From assembly GCA_963753115.1 (NCBI GenBank), contig CAVWBB010000009.1, positions 1-64,000 on the forward strand: DNA of 64,000 bases, read 5' to 3'. Of the stretch, positions 24,488-33,591 are shown piece by piece; positions within the stretch are counted from its first letter, which is position 1, and every line of letters begins with the position of its first letter. The notes beneath the pieces are model-generated. The model saw nothing but the letters and a program-made list of their open reading frames with translations, was not told the origin of the DNA and searched no databases. Source of the stretch: Bog-473 sp963753115. Lineage in GTDB: Bacteria > Actinomycetota > Acidimicrobiia > Acidimicrobiales > RAAP-2. Made by a program: the position numbers and the translations under genes.

Positions 24488-25420
24488 GTGAACCCCCCTG
24501 CGACCTCGGTGGCGTACTTCGGCCCGGCTGCCACCTTCACGCAGGAGGCGCTCCTCACCCAGCCCGACCTGGCCGCCGCGGACCTGACGGCCCTGGCGTC
24601 CATCACGGCGGTGCTCGAGGCCGTCGCCCGGGGTGAGGTCGACCTCGGGTTCGTGCCCATTGAGAACGGGATCGAGGGGACCGTCAGCGCCACCATCGAC
24701 GGCTTGATTCACGACGTCGACCTGCACATTCAACGTGAGGTGGTGATGGACATCCATCTCCACCTCATGGCGCCTCCCGGCACCGGGCTCGCCGATATCG
24801 ACACCGTGTCCTCCTATCCCCACGCGCTGGCCCAGTGCCAGAAGTACCTGGCCCGGGCCCTGCCCGGGGCCGAACAGCGGGCCGCGAACTCCACCGCGGA
24901 CGCGGCCCGTGCGCTGGGCGAGTCGGGGGCCAGCGGGGAGGCCGCCATCGCCCCGAGGCTGGCCGCCGAGCGGTACGGCCTGACCATCGTCGCCGAGGAC
25001 GTCGAGGATCACCCGGAGAACCAGACGCGGTTCGTCCTCGTGGCCCGGACCCGGGTGCCGGCGCCCACCGGGCACGACAAGACGAGCATCGTGTGCTTTC
25101 AGCGTGCCGACCACCCGGGCAGCCTGCACGGGATACTGGGACAGTTCGCCGCCCGCAACATCAACCTGACCAAGCTCGAATCACGCCCCACGAAGCAGGC
25201 CTTGGGTGACTACTGCTTCGTCATCGACCTCTCGGGGCACGTGGGCGACGAGGTCGTGGCCGACTGCCTGCGCGACCTCCACGCCAGCCTGGCCGGGGTG
25301 AAGTTCCTCGGCTCGTACCCGGCGGCGGGGGAGCACGGTCCTGAACAACGACGACAGGCCGACGCGGCCTGGCAGGCGGCTGACACGTGGCTGCGCGACA
25401 TCCGCGGCGCTATCGGGTAG
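24488..25420 (+). CDS. pheA: Prephenate dehydratase
   Basis: A 310-residue enzyme converting prephenate to phenylpyruvate in phenylalanine synthesis. The PDT domain (residues ~5-185) shows VAYFGPAATFTQEALL, GFVPIENGIEGTV and the catalytic-region NQTRFVLVAR; the ACT domain (~200-275) shows HPGSLHGILGQFAARNINLT and LESRPTK, the phenylalanine-binding regulatory motif. It is a stand-alone dehydratase with no chorismate mutase domain. GTG start with a close -10 box. The tail overlaps the convergent MFS gene by 11 bp. Confidence 0.95.
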   Translation: MNPPATSVAYFGPAATFTQEALLTQPDLAAADLTALASITAVLEAVARGEVDLGFVPIENGIEGTVSATIDGLIHDVDLHIQREVVMDIHLHLMAPPGTGLADIDTVSSYPHALAQCQKYLARALPGAEQRAANSTADAARALGESGASGEAAIAPRLAAERYGLTIVAEDVEDHPENQTRFVLVARTRVPAPTGHDKTSIVCFQRADHPGSLHGILGQFAARNINLTKLESRPTKQALGDYCFVIDLSGHVGDEVVADCLRDLHASLAGVKFLGSYPAAGEHGPEQRRQADAAWQAADTWLRDIRGAIG

Positions 25421-26798
25421 CCGGCGTCTCGGCGGCGCGGACCAAGGAGCCCGGCAGTCGCCGGGCGATGACGAGTGCGACCACGGCGGCGAGCGCCGCC
25501 ACGGCGAAGGCGATCAGGACGCCACCGGCCACCGGCCGGGTTCCTCGCGAGACGGCGGCCACTGCGGCCCCGCCGATGCCGACCCCGAGCGCAATGCCGA
25601 GGACATCGGCCAGGTTCAATGAGGCCGAGGCCCACCCTTCGCGACCCGGCGGAGCGGCCCGGAGCATCATCAAGGAGATCGGCGCGTAGCTGAACCCCAT
25701 GCCCAGCCCCGCGGCGGACCAGGCCACGAAGGCCTCCCAGACGGGGACGCCGGGTCGCAGCTGCCAGGCCATGCCGGCGGTGCCGAGCAGGATCAGCACC
25801 AGACCGGTTCGTACCAGACGCGCGCCCTCCCACCGGTCGTTGAGGCGCGCCTGCACCCAGGAGCCTGCGGTCCAGGCCAGTGTCGACGCGGTGACCACCG
25901 CCCCGGCCACGAGGGTGCTGTGGCCACGCACCGTCGTGATGGTCAAGGTGACGTAGGCGTCGGCGCCGAAGAAGGCGAAGGTCAGGAGGCCCCTGCTGAG
26001 GATGGTCGCCGGCAGACCCTGGGCGGCGCGCAGCGTGCCGGCGGGGAGCAGCCGGTACAGGGGCGCCGCACCGATGCTGATGCCGAGTGCGGCCAGTCCG
26101 AGACCGAGCAGGAGGTTGTGCGCGCCGAAGGCGGCCAGGAGGCAGGCAGCGCCGACAGCGGTGCGGACGGCGTCGGCGATCCGGTGCTCCTCCGCGGGGG
26201 GCGTCTCGGTGCGGCCGAGCCGGATGAGCGAGGGGACGGCGAGTGGCCCGGCGACCGCGACCAGTGGAATGAGGCCGAGGAACACCCAGCGCCATCCGAA
26301 CAGATGCGCCACCGCGGCGGCCACGCCGGGGCCGACGATGCCGGGCACGACCCAGGCCGTCGAGAGGACCGCCATCATCTGGGCGCGCTGCGCCTCGCGC
26401 AGGCTCCGGCCGATGGCGACGTAGGCAACGGCGGGTACCGCGCCGGCGCCCAGACCCTGCAGGCAGCGGCCGGCGACGAGGACCCACATGAACGGGGCGA
26501 GTCCCGCCACCAGCAGTCCCGCCGAGAACAGGATCAGGCCGGCGACGTACGGCCGGGCCGGCCCATGGCGGTCGGCGTCGCGGCCGGCGGCGACGATCCC
26601 GATCAGGCTGGCGAGCTGGAAGGTCGAGAAGACCCACCCGTAGAGGGCCAAGCCGTGGAGGTCGCGGGCAACCAGCGGCATCACCGTGATCACGGCCAGC
26701 GCCTCCGAGGCGACGAAGGTCACCGTGAGGACGAGGCCGAAGGTCAGCGCGCGCCGGTGCGGTGCCCACAGCCCGTCTCCCCGCACGCCCCCGTCCAT
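25410..26798 (-). CDS. MFS transporter
   Basis: A 462-residue major facilitator with about 12-14 hydrophobic helices. It starts with a short cytoplasmic segment and LTFGLVLTVTFVASEALAVI, has the loop 2-3 region AAGRDADRHGPARPYVAG, and LQGLGAGAVPAVAYVAIGR in TM4. The family is the EmrB/QacA-like exporters; the substrate is unknown. ATG at 26798 is chosen because the membrane domain begins just after it; a 52-bp divergent region separates it from the amidohydrolase operon. Confidence 0.85.
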   Translation of the reverse strand: MDGGVRGDGLWAPHRRALTFGLVLTVTFVASEALAVITVMPLVARDLHGLALYGWVFSTFQLASLIGIVAAGRDADRHGPARPYVAGLILFSAGLLVAGLAPFMWVLVAGRCLQGLGAGAVPAVAYVAIGRSLREAQRAQMMAVLSTAWVVPGIVGPGVAAAVAHLFGWRWVFLGLIPLVAVAGPLAVPSLIRLGRTETPPAEEHRIADAVRTAVGAACLLAAFGAHNLLLGLGLAALGISIGAAPLYRLLPAGTLRAAQGLPATILSRGLLTFAFFGADAYVTLTITTVRGHSTLVAGAVVTASTLAWTAGSWVQARLNDRWEGARLVRTGLVLILLGTAGMAWQLRPGVPVWEAFVAWSAAGLGMGFSYAPISLMMLRAAPPGREGWASASLNLADVLGIALGVGIGGAAVAAVSRGTRPVAGGVLIAFAVAALAAVVALVIARRLPGSLVRAAETPATR

Positions 26799-26850
26799 GC
26801 CGGCGAGACTAGGGGGAAGCACCGCTGGTACTCTGCGCCGGGGAGGGCAC

Positions 26851-27999
26851 GTGACGCTGCAGACCATCGATGTCGACCAGCATCTCTTCGAGTCGAGGAC
26901 GACCTGGTCCGAGTACATCGACCCCGCGCAGCGGGCCGATGCGCTGTCCATCGTCGACGATGACGCCGGGTGGCCCTGGCTGGCGTGGCGCGGCGACAGG
27001 CTCACGCCATTGGAGGTGCCGATCCCTGAGCGATCGACGCTGATCGGGGAAGACCGCCTCCGGCGATTGCGCGGCGAACGCGCGCCGGCGTCGTTCGAGG
27101 AGCTGGTGCCCGACTCGTACCGCCTCGCCGGTGCCCGCCTCGCGTCGTTGAATGCGTTCGGGCTCGATGCCGCGGTCATGTTCCCGAACTACGGCCTGCT
27201 GTGGGAGCAACGGCTCGCCGCGGACCGCGACGCGCAGCGCGCCAACGCACGGGCCTACAACCGGTTCGTGGCCGACGTGTGCGGCGAGGGTGAGGGCCGA
27301 CTCTTCGGAGTCGCGCACGTCCTGTTGCACGATCCGGCCTGGGCGGTGGAGGAGATCCGGCGGGTGCGTGCGCAGGGCGTGCGCCTGGCCATGATCGCCC
27401 CGGCCCCGGTGGACGGGAAGCCCCTTTCGCACGGCGACTTCGACCCCGTGTGGGCGGCGTTTAGCGACGAAGGCGTGGCTCCCGTGTTTCACGTCTCGGA
27501 ATTCGAGAGCCCGCTGCACCCCGCCTGGCGCACGGGGGAGCACGAGGACGGCGAGCAGCTCTTCGACTCGATCTTCCTCTACCTGGCGCCGGCGGTCGCC
27601 CTGGCCAACCTGATCCTGACCGGCGTGCTCGAGCGCTTTCCCCGCCTACGCGTCGGGGTGGTCGAGCTGACGGCGAGCTGGGTGCCGCAATTCCTCCTGC
27701 ACATCGACGGGGCCTCGGACTTCTACACCCAACGTCATGGTGAGCCGTTCCACAAGCTGTCGGACCGCCCGTCGAACTACTTCCTGCGCCAGGTCCGGGT
27801 GGCGGCGCTTCCCTACGAGATGCCGAACCGCCTCGTCCCCAAGGTGGGCGACGACACCTTCATGCTCGGCAGCGACTGGCCCCATGCCGAAGGGGTCGCC
27901 GACCCGATGGCCCAGGCGCAGCGCGCGGTGGCGGGGCTGGCGGAGCCGGCCCGGGCCAACATGTTGGGGGCCAACGCCGCATGGTTGCTGGGCCTGTGA
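26851..27999 (+). CDS. Amidohydrolase family 2 (ACMSD-like) metalloenzyme
   Basis: A 382-residue TIM-barrel amidohydrolase. The N-terminal VDQHLFE replaces the common HxH (DxH form), with FHVSEFESPLHPAW mid-protein and LGSDWPHAEG near the C-terminus providing the later His/Asp ligands. The family includes decarboxylases and hydrolases in aromatic breakdown. It opens a coupled operon with two VOC proteins. GTG start with SD GGGAGG, preceded by TACTCT (26829-26834). Confidence 0.85.
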   Translation: MTLQTIDVDQHLFESRTTWSEYIDPAQRADALSIVDDDAGWPWLAWRGDRLTPLEVPIPERSTLIGEDRLRRLRGERAPASFEELVPDSYRLAGARLASLNAFGLDAAVMFPNYGLLWEQRLAADRDAQRANARAYNRFVADVCGEGEGRLFGVAHVLLHDPAWAVEEIRRVRAQGVRLAMIAPAPVDGKPLSHGDFDPVWAAFSDEGVAPVFHVSEFESPLHPAWRTGEHEDGEQLFDSIFLYLAPAVALANLILTGVLERFPRLRVGVVELTASWVPQFLLHIDGASDFYTQRHGEPFHKLSDRPSNYFLRQVRVAALPYEMPNRLVPKVGDDTFMLGSDWPHAEGVADPMAQAQRAVAGLAEPARANMLGANAAWLLGL

Positions 28000-28490
28000 C
28001 CGTCGACCTGGAGGCCGCTGCCGCCGAACGTGAGCGCCTGCGCGCGGCGTACCTGCGCGAACCGCGGAGCCGTCCGCCATCGACCGCCCGGGGCGTCCAC
28101 CACCTTGCCCTGTTGTGCTCGGACGTCGAGCGGACGATCCAGTTCTACCAGGGGCTGCTCGGCTTCCCTCTGGCCGAGCTCTTCGAGAACCGCGACTACA
28201 AGGGTTCGACCCACCTCTTCTTCGACCTCGGTCACGACAACACACTCGCGTTCTTCGATTTCCCCGATCTCGGCCTCGGACCGTACGCGGAAGTGCTCGG
28301 TGGGTTCCACCATCTCGCCATCTCCGTCGACCGGGCGCAGTGGGACGCGGCGCGCAGCCGTTTGGAAGAAGCGGGCATACCGACACAGATCGAGAGCGAG
28401 ATCTCCCTCTACTTCTCGGACCCCGACGGGGTGCGGCTCGAGCTCATCGCCGAGGATCTCGGCTCGCTCTACGGGACCCCGCTGCACTGA
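27996..28490 (+). CDS. VOC (glyoxalase/bleomycin resistance) superfamily protein
   Basis: A 164-residue protein. After ~30 variable residues it has a VOC fold with GVHHLALLCSDVERTIQFYQ, LFFDLGHDNTLAFFDFPD, GFHHLAISVDRAQW and YFSDPDGVRLELI. Conserved His and Glu at the ends of the beta-strands fit a metal site as in ring-cleaving dioxygenases or isomerases. GTG overlaps the amidohydrolase stop (GTGA). The reaction is not known. Confidence 0.85.
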   Translation: MTVDLEAAAAERERLRAAYLREPRSRPPSTARGVHHLALLCSDVERTIQFYQGLLGFPLAELFENRDYKGSTHLFFDLGHDNTLAFFDFPDLGLGPYAEVLGGFHHLAISVDRAQWDAARSRLEEAGIPTQIESEISLYFSDPDGVRLELIAEDLGSLYGTPLH

Positions 28491-28873
28491 TGCCCGTCAC
28501 GGGTCTGGCCAACCTCGCCGTCAAAGTCGCCGATCTCGAGGAGGCGTGCGCCTGGTACGCCGCGGCGGGGGCGACGGTGACCGAACCGGTCGAATGGGAG
28601 AACGGCCGCCGGGCCGACGTGCAGCTTGGCGTTCTGGCGCTGACGCTCTTCACGAAGGCGATCTACGAGGACGCGTGCGCGCTGCCCGAAGAGGGATTCT
28701 TGCACCCCGCTCTCTTCGTGGACGACCTCGATGCCGAGCTGGCGCGCCACGAGGTGCTCTGGGGCCCACGGACGGTCAGCGGCACGTTCGGCACCCGCCG
28801 CATCGCGTTCGTGGAGGCCCCGGGCGGCATCCGCCTCGAGTTCATGGAGCAGATCGAGGACCCACCGGCCTGA
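28490..28873 (+). CDS. Second VOC superfamily protein
   Basis: A 127-residue VOC protein: LANLAVKVADLEEACAWYAA, HPALFVDDLDAELARHEVLW and FVEAPGGIRLEFMEQI. It is shorter than its neighbour and lacks the first His of the VOC metal triad (NLAVKV in place of HxxxxV). It shares one base with the previous stop (TGATG) and so is coupled to the amidohydrolase-VOC pair. It may form a heterodimer with the first VOC protein; that is inference. Confidence 0.85.
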   Translation: MPVTGLANLAVKVADLEEACAWYAAAGATVTEPVEWENGRRADVQLGVLALTLFTKAIYEDACALPEEGFLHPALFVDDLDAELARHEVLWGPRTVSGTFGTRRIAFVEAPGGIRLEFMEQIEDPPA

Positions 28874-28891
28874 ACGACCCCGTCGGCGCGC

Positions 28892-30421
28892 TCAGGCTTG
28901 CTCGAGCTCCAGGCGGGCGGGCTCGCGAACGGGTTCCACCTCCCGGGCATCGGGGTTGGCTGCGTGCAGGGCGCTGAGGCCGGGAAGCGTGGCCAGGGCG
29001 ACGACCGCGGTGACGACGAGCAGCACCGCGGCCACGGCGAACGACAACGCGTACCCGTCGGTGAGGGCCGTGGCCGTGTGACCCGGGGTTGCGGCGTTCC
29101 CGGCCAGCACGCGCGTCGTGCGGTTGGCGGCGACGGTGGCCAGTGCCGCCAGGCCGATGGCGGCACCCACGGTCCGGGACGTGTTGAGCAATCCGGAGGC
29201 GAGTCCGGCTTCGGCACGGGCCACGCCGGCGGTCCCGGCAACTGCGATGGGTGTCACGGCGAGGCCCATGCCCAGGCCGATGAGCACGAACGGGCCGAAG
29301 AGGTCGGCCAGGAAGGTGCTGCTCGTCGAGATCATGGCGAGCCACGCCAGCCCGCCACCGGCGACCAGGGTGCCGAGGATGATCAGTGGGCGGGGGCCGA
29401 ACCTCGGGACGAGGCGCGCCGTCAGCTGCGCGCCGGCGGCGATCAGCAGCGTCTGGGGCAGGAAGGCCAAGCCCGCCTGCAAAGGGCTGTAGCCCAGCAC
29501 ACGCTGCATGTAGAGCGTCTCGAAGTACCACGAGCCGAACAGCGCACCGAACATCAGGAACATGACCACGTTGCCGCCCGCCACCGAGCGGGACCGGAAG
29601 ATGCGCAAGGGGACCAGCGGGGCCTTCGAGAACTTCGCCTGCAGGAGGAGGAATGCGGCCAGGAGGACGATCGCCAATCCCAGTGGCATGAGCACCTGCG
29701 CGGAGCCCCACGAGTACGTCTCCGTGCGCACGAGGGCGAACACCAGAGCCACGAGGCCCGCCGTCACGGTGATGGCACCACCCAGGTCGAGGTGACGGTG
29801 CACCATGTCGGCCTTCGATTCGGGGAGGTCGCGACGGGCGGCGAAGAGCGCGACGATGCCGACCGGCACGTTCACGAAGAGGATCCAGCGCCAGTTCAAC
29901 AAGTCCGTCAAAATGCCGCCCAACAGGGCGCCGGCCGACGCGCCGGCTGAGGAGACGGCGCTCCATGCCCCCAATGCCCAGGCGCGCCTCGGGCCTTCGG
30001 GGAAGGTGGCGGTCAGGATGGTCAAGGTGGCCGGCGCGAGGATGGCCGCGCCCAGGCCTTGCAGCGCGCGGGCACCGATGAGCCATGCCTCGCTCTGCGC
30101 AAGCCCGCCCAGCAGGCTGGCCAGTGTGAACACGGTGAGGCCGACCAGGAAGACCTTCTTCCGTCCGAACAGGTCGGCGGCACGGCCACCGAGCAGGAGG
30201 AACCCGGCGAAGGTCAACGTGTAGGCGTTGATGACCCACTGCAGGCCGGACGAGCTGAAGTCGAGGTCATGTTGTATGGACGGCAGCGCCACGTTGACGA
30301 TGGACGCGTCCAGCACGACCATGAACTGGCCGATGCAGACGAGGGCGAGCACCAGCCAGGCCGCCACGTGGCGTCCCGGTTCGAGCTCGATCGTGGTGGT
30401 TGCTCGGGGATTTCCAGACAT
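28892..30421 (-). CDS. MFS drug transporter, DHA2 family (14 TM)
   Basis: A 509-residue integral membrane protein with about 14 helices. It has FMVVLDASIVNVALPSIQHD in TM1, WVINAYTLTFAGFLLLGGRA in TM2, and the motif-A-like DLFGRKKVFLVG. This is the classic EmrB/QacA exporter family. ATG with SD AAGGAG. It faces the amidohydrolase-VOC operon tail to tail and RidA head to head. Confidence 0.9.
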   Translation of the reverse strand: MSGNPRATTTIELEPGRHVAAWLVLALVCIGQFMVVLDASIVNVALPSIQHDLDFSSSGLQWVINAYTLTFAGFLLLGGRAADLFGRKKVFLVGLTVFTLASLLGGLAQSEAWLIGARALQGLGAAILAPATLTILTATFPEGPRRAWALGAWSAVSSAGASAGALLGGILTDLLNWRWILFVNVPVGIVALFAARRDLPESKADMVHRHLDLGGAITVTAGLVALVFALVRTETYSWGSAQVLMPLGLAIVLLAAFLLLQAKFSKAPLVPLRIFRSRSVAGGNVVMFLMFGALFGSWYFETLYMQRVLGYSPLQAGLAFLPQTLLIAAGAQLTARLVPRFGPRPLIILGTLVAGGGLAWLAMISTSSTFLADLFGPFVLIGLGMGLAVTPIAVAGTAGVARAEAGLASGLLNTSRTVGAAIGLAALATVAANRTTRVLAGNAATPGHTATALTDGYALSFAVAAVLLVVTAVVALATLPGLSALHAANPDAREVEPVREPARLELEQA

Positions 30422-30576
30422 CGGTCTCCTTCAGCGCGATCGGATGATCCCCCGCATCTGCAGCCAACGTTGCTGCGTCGTCGCCTATTCCCACCCTACG
30501 AACGACGTTGCGGGAATGCTGGCGGGGATCGGACGTGGATCTGTCCCAACTGAACGACCCGTTCTAGCGGTCCGGT

Positions 30577-31008
30577 GTGACAGGCTCTGCCGCGATGCCG
30601 GACCGGGCTCCGTTCGAACTGCGCTCCCCAGCGGGCCTCGCAGCGGGTGTTCCCTATGCCTACGCTGCCGTGACCGGGGAACGGGCGCTGCTGGTCTTCT
30701 CGGCTGGTGCGTGCCCACTCGACGACGCCGGCACGACGGTGGCGCCGGGCGACGTCGAGGCCCAGACGAAGTCGGCCATGGAAAATCTCGGGAGCGCGCT
30801 GCACGCGGCCGGGGCGCGCCTCGACGACGTCGTGAAGGTCACCGTGTACGTGGCCAGCGGCGACCGTGCCGACCTGGTGACCGCATGGCGCGTCGTCCAC
30901 GAGCAGTTCGCGCCCCACGAACCTGCAGCGACCCTGCTGGGGGTGCGCGTCCTGGGCTATGCCGATCAGCTGGTCGAGCTGGAGGCCGTCGCGGCCGTGA
31001 CCCCGTGA
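30577..31008 (+). CDS. RidA-family protein (Rid/YjgF)
   Basis: A 143-residue trimeric-type Rid protein: LLVFSAGACPLDDAG, QTKSAMENLGSALHAAGARL with VVKVTVYVA, and EPAATLLGVRVLG. The Arg that defines imine-hydrolysing RidA would be in the position here held by GVRVL, which is plausible but not certain. The GTG at 30577 is used; an ATG at 30595 is an alternative. It stands alone, divergent from the MFS gene. Confidence 0.82.
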   Translation: MTGSAAMPDRAPFELRSPAGLAAGVPYAYAAVTGERALLVFSAGACPLDDAGTTVAPGDVEAQTKSAMENLGSALHAAGARLDDVVKVTVYVASGDRADLVTAWRVVHEQFAPHEPAATLLGVRVLGYADQLVELEAVAAVTP

Positions 31009-31108
31009 AGGAAAAGTTCCGGGCCGGTGTCGAATTGGGACCACTCCGTTCGTATAGGTGGCGACCGACGGCGCTGGGCCGGGGTCACCGAGTGACGGAG
31101 GCAGTGTC

Positions 31109-31687
31109 ATGGGCAGGATCGTCGTAACCGAATTCGTCTCGCTGGACGGGGTCATGGAGGACCCGGGCGGCGCCGAGGGCTTCAAGCACGGCGGGTGGAC
31201 GTTCCGCTTCAACCGGGGTGCCGAGGGGGACCGGTTCAAGCTGGACGAGCTCGTGGGAGTCGAGGCGCAGTTGCTCGGCCGGGTCACGTACCAGGCATTT
31301 GCCCAGGCCTGGCCGACCGTGCAGGACGAGGTGGGTTTCGCCGACCGCATGAACGGCATGCCCAAGTACGTGGTGTCGACGACCCTGGCCGACGACGAAG
31401 CGACCTGGCAGAACTCCACGGTGATCCGGGGCGACATCGTCCGCGAACTGTCGGGGCTCAAGGAGCGGCTGGAGGGCGATCTCCTGGTGGCCGGCAGCGC
31501 GACATTGGTGCAGACGCTGGTGGAGCACCGGCTGGTGGACGAGATCCGCCTCATGGTCTTCCCGATCATCCTCGGATCTGGCAAGCGGCTCTTCGGGGAT
31601 GTCTCCGTGCCGCCGACCCTGCACCTGCAGAGCACCCAGGTGGTCGGGGAGAGCATCGTGATTCTGACCTACCGTGCAGCCGCCTGA
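31109..31687 (+). CDS. Dihydrofolate reductase family protein (RibD C-terminal-like)
   Basis: A 192-residue protein with the DHFR/RibD_C layout: IVVTEFVSLDGVMEDPGG at the start, LLGRVTYQAFAQAWP, KYVVSTTL, and LLVAGSATLVQTLVEHRLVDEI with FPIILGSGKRLF. Members are NADPH-dependent reductases, mostly of unknown substrate, common in Actinobacteria. ATG with SD GGAGG. It precedes the DGPF/sigma pair by 66 nt and may be regulated with it. Confidence 0.87.
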   Translation: MGRIVVTEFVSLDGVMEDPGGAEGFKHGGWTFRFNRGAEGDRFKLDELVGVEAQLLGRVTYQAFAQAWPTVQDEVGFADRMNGMPKYVVSTTLADDEATWQNSTVIRGDIVRELSGLKERLEGDLLVAGSATLVQTLVEHRLVDEIRLMVFPIILGSGKRLFGDVSVPPTLHLQSTQVVGESIVILTYRAAA

Positions 31688-31753
31688 GCGCGGTTCGTTT
31701 CCCCGGTCCCTGATTGACACCAGACGCAACTGACGAACGAGAAGGAGAGTCCA

Positions 31754-32110
31754 ATGAAGCAGTACCTGTTGAGCGTGCCGATGATCGATGGTGCACCCGT
31801 TCGACCCGAGGACGAGGCGAGGCAGGCCTTCGAACGGACGGCGCGCCTGAACGACGAGATGCAGGCCGCGGGTGCCTGGGTCTTCGGTGGCGGACTCCTG
31901 CCGGCGTCGTCGGCGACGGTCGTCCGCGCGCAGAACGGCGAATTCCTTCTCACCGACGGGCCGTTCACCGAGTCCAAAGAGCACATCGGCGGGTTCTGGG
32001 TCATTGAGGCGGCGGATCTCGACGCGGCGCTCGAATGGGCCAAAAGGGCGACCGAAGCGTGCGGCGAGCCCGTCGAGGTCCGGCCCTTCCAGGAGGAGCC
32101 CCCGCTTTGA
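31754..32110 (+). CDS. DGPF-domain (YCII-related) protein, partner of ECF42-type sigma factor
   Basis: A 118-residue alpha/beta dimeric-barrel protein with the defining LLTDGPFTESKEHIGGFWVI. DGPF proteins are regularly encoded next to ECF42 sigma factors. Role unknown; it may sense or modify a small molecule. ATG with SD GAAGGAGAG. The stop overlaps the TTG start of the sigma factor gene (TTGA), so the two are coupled. Confidence 0.92.
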   Translation: MKQYLLSVPMIDGAPVRPEDEARQAFERTARLNDEMQAAGAWVFGGGLLPASSATVVRAQNGEFLLTDGPFTESKEHIGGFWVIEAADLDAALEWAKRATEACGEPVEVRPFQEEPPL

Positions 32111-33348
32111 CGCCGGGCCCGGGGGGCGGGACCGAGATCGAGCGCATCTTCCGCCAGGAGTACGGGCGGGCGGTCTCGGTGCTCATCCGGGCCTTCGGCG
32201 ACATCGATCTGGCCGAGGACGGGGTGCAGGACGCGTTCATGATTGCCGCCCGGCGGTGGCCCGAGGACGGCCTGCCCCCGAGCCCGGCGGGCTGGATCAT
32301 CACGACGGCGCGCCGCCGGATCCTCGACCGCCTTCGCAGGGAGGCCTCCCGCCAGGACCGCCAGGAGCAAGCCACCGCACTCCTTGCACCGACTGATGAG
32401 ATCGAAGAGGTAGCCACCGTGCCGGACGATCGCCTGCGCCTGATCTTCACCTGTTGCCATCCGGCCCTGGCGCCGGCGGCGCAGGTCGCCCTGACCCTCC
32501 GCCTGTTGGGTGGCCTGTCGACGCCGGAGATCGCGCGCGCCTTCATGGTGCCCGAACCGACCATGGCCCAACGCATCGTCCGGGCCAAGGCCAAGATCCG
32601 CGATGCCACGATTCCCTACCGCGTGCCCGGCAGCGCCGAACTGCCCGACCGCTTGCGGGGAGTTCTGGCGGTGCTCTATCTCGTGTTCAACGAGGGCTAC
32701 ACCGCGACCTCAGGCGATGTGCTGGTGCGCGAGGACCTCTGCGCCGAGGCGATCCGCCTCGGGCGCACGCTGGGCGAGCTCATGCCCGACGAGCCCGAAG
32801 TGATCGGGTTGCTCGCGTTGATGCTGTTGATCGCCGCCCGCCGGCCGGCGCGTACCGCCACCGGCGGTGAGCTGGTTCCGCTTCCCGAGCAGGACCGCAC
32901 GCTCTGGGACAGCGGCCTCGTCGCCGAGGGCCAGGAGCTCGTACGTCGCTGCCTGCGGCGCAACCATCCGGGCCCGTACCAGGTGCAGGCGGCCATCAAC
33001 GCCGTGCACAGCGACGCGCCGCGGGCGGAGGACACGGACTGGCGGCAGATCCTCACCCTCTACGACCAGCTGCGCGTGTTCGACGCGTCACCGGTCGTGG
33101 AGCTCAACCGCGCCGTCGCCCTCTCCGAGGTCGAGGGCCCGGCCGCCGGCCTGGCGGCCGTAGACGGTCTGCCGCTCGAGTCCTACTACCTCTTCCATGC
33201 GGTGCGAGCCGACCTGCTGCGGCGGTTGGGACGCCGCTCCGAAGCCGTCGACGCGTATGACGCGGCGCTGGCCCGCACCGACAACGAGGCGGAGCGGTCC
33301 TTCCTCGTCGGCGCCCGCGCCAGGGCGCTCGGTCCGCCCCGGCGGTGA
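32107..33348 (+). CDS. ECF sigma factor with C-terminal TPR-like extension (ECF42 group)
   Basis: A 413-residue protein. Sigma region 2 is at ~15-80 (IFRQEYGRAVSVLIRAFGDI, DLAEDGVQDAF), region 4 at ~118-175 (ALTLRLLGGLSTPEIARAFM and PTMAQRIVRAKAKI). About 230 further residues are helical, with TPR-like pairs (HAVRADLLRRLGRRSEAVDA). ECF42 sigma factors lack an anti-sigma factor and are controlled through this extension. The upstream DGPF partner fits. TTG start overlapping the DGPF stop. Confidence 0.93.
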   Translation: MTPGPGGGTEIERIFRQEYGRAVSVLIRAFGDIDLAEDGVQDAFMIAARRWPEDGLPPSPAGWIITTARRRILDRLRREASRQDRQEQATALLAPTDEIEEVATVPDDRLRLIFTCCHPALAPAAQVALTLRLLGGLSTPEIARAFMVPEPTMAQRIVRAKAKIRDATIPYRVPGSAELPDRLRGVLAVLYLVFNEGYTATSGDVLVREDLCAEAIRLGRTLGELMPDEPEVIGLLALMLLIAARRPARTATGGELVPLPEQDRTLWDSGLVAEGQELVRRCLRRNHPGPYQVQAAINAVHSDAPRAEDTDWRQILTLYDQLRVFDASPVVELNRAVALSEVEGPAAGLAAVDGLPLESYYLFHAVRADLLRRLGRRSEAVDAYDAALARTDNEAERSFLVGARARALGPPRR

Positions 33349-33365
33349 CGGACGAGCTTTTGCCA

Positions 33366-33441
33366 TGGCAGGTGCCGGGTCCACCTGGTCAACGGCACCG
33401 GGGAGCTTCCGGCCGGCATCCTGCAGTTGCTCTTGGCGGGG
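33366..33441 (+). pseudogene. Relic of the 5' end of a 5'-3' exonuclease gene
   Basis: The segment tggcagg..ggtccacctggtcaacggcacc matches the start region of the exonuclease gene at ~34945-34990; translated it reads VHLVNGTGEL against VHLVDGTYEL. It then jumps to ATCCTGCAGTTGCTC, matching GTCCTGCAATTGCTC at ~35083-35097, so about 85 nt are deleted. The rest of the gap (33349-33591) holds nothing else I can support. Confidence 0.6.
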
Positions 33442-33591
33442 AGTCCACAGCCGTCAGCGGATCTAGCCGGTCGTCCCTCGCCGCTTCCCGGGCAGCGGGA
33501 GATCCGCATTCGTGGTTCTTTCTGTGGACCCTCTCCGGGGTGGGCACGTGCAGATCGAGCGCGTGGGATCCCAACGGGCAAGACTGGCCGC

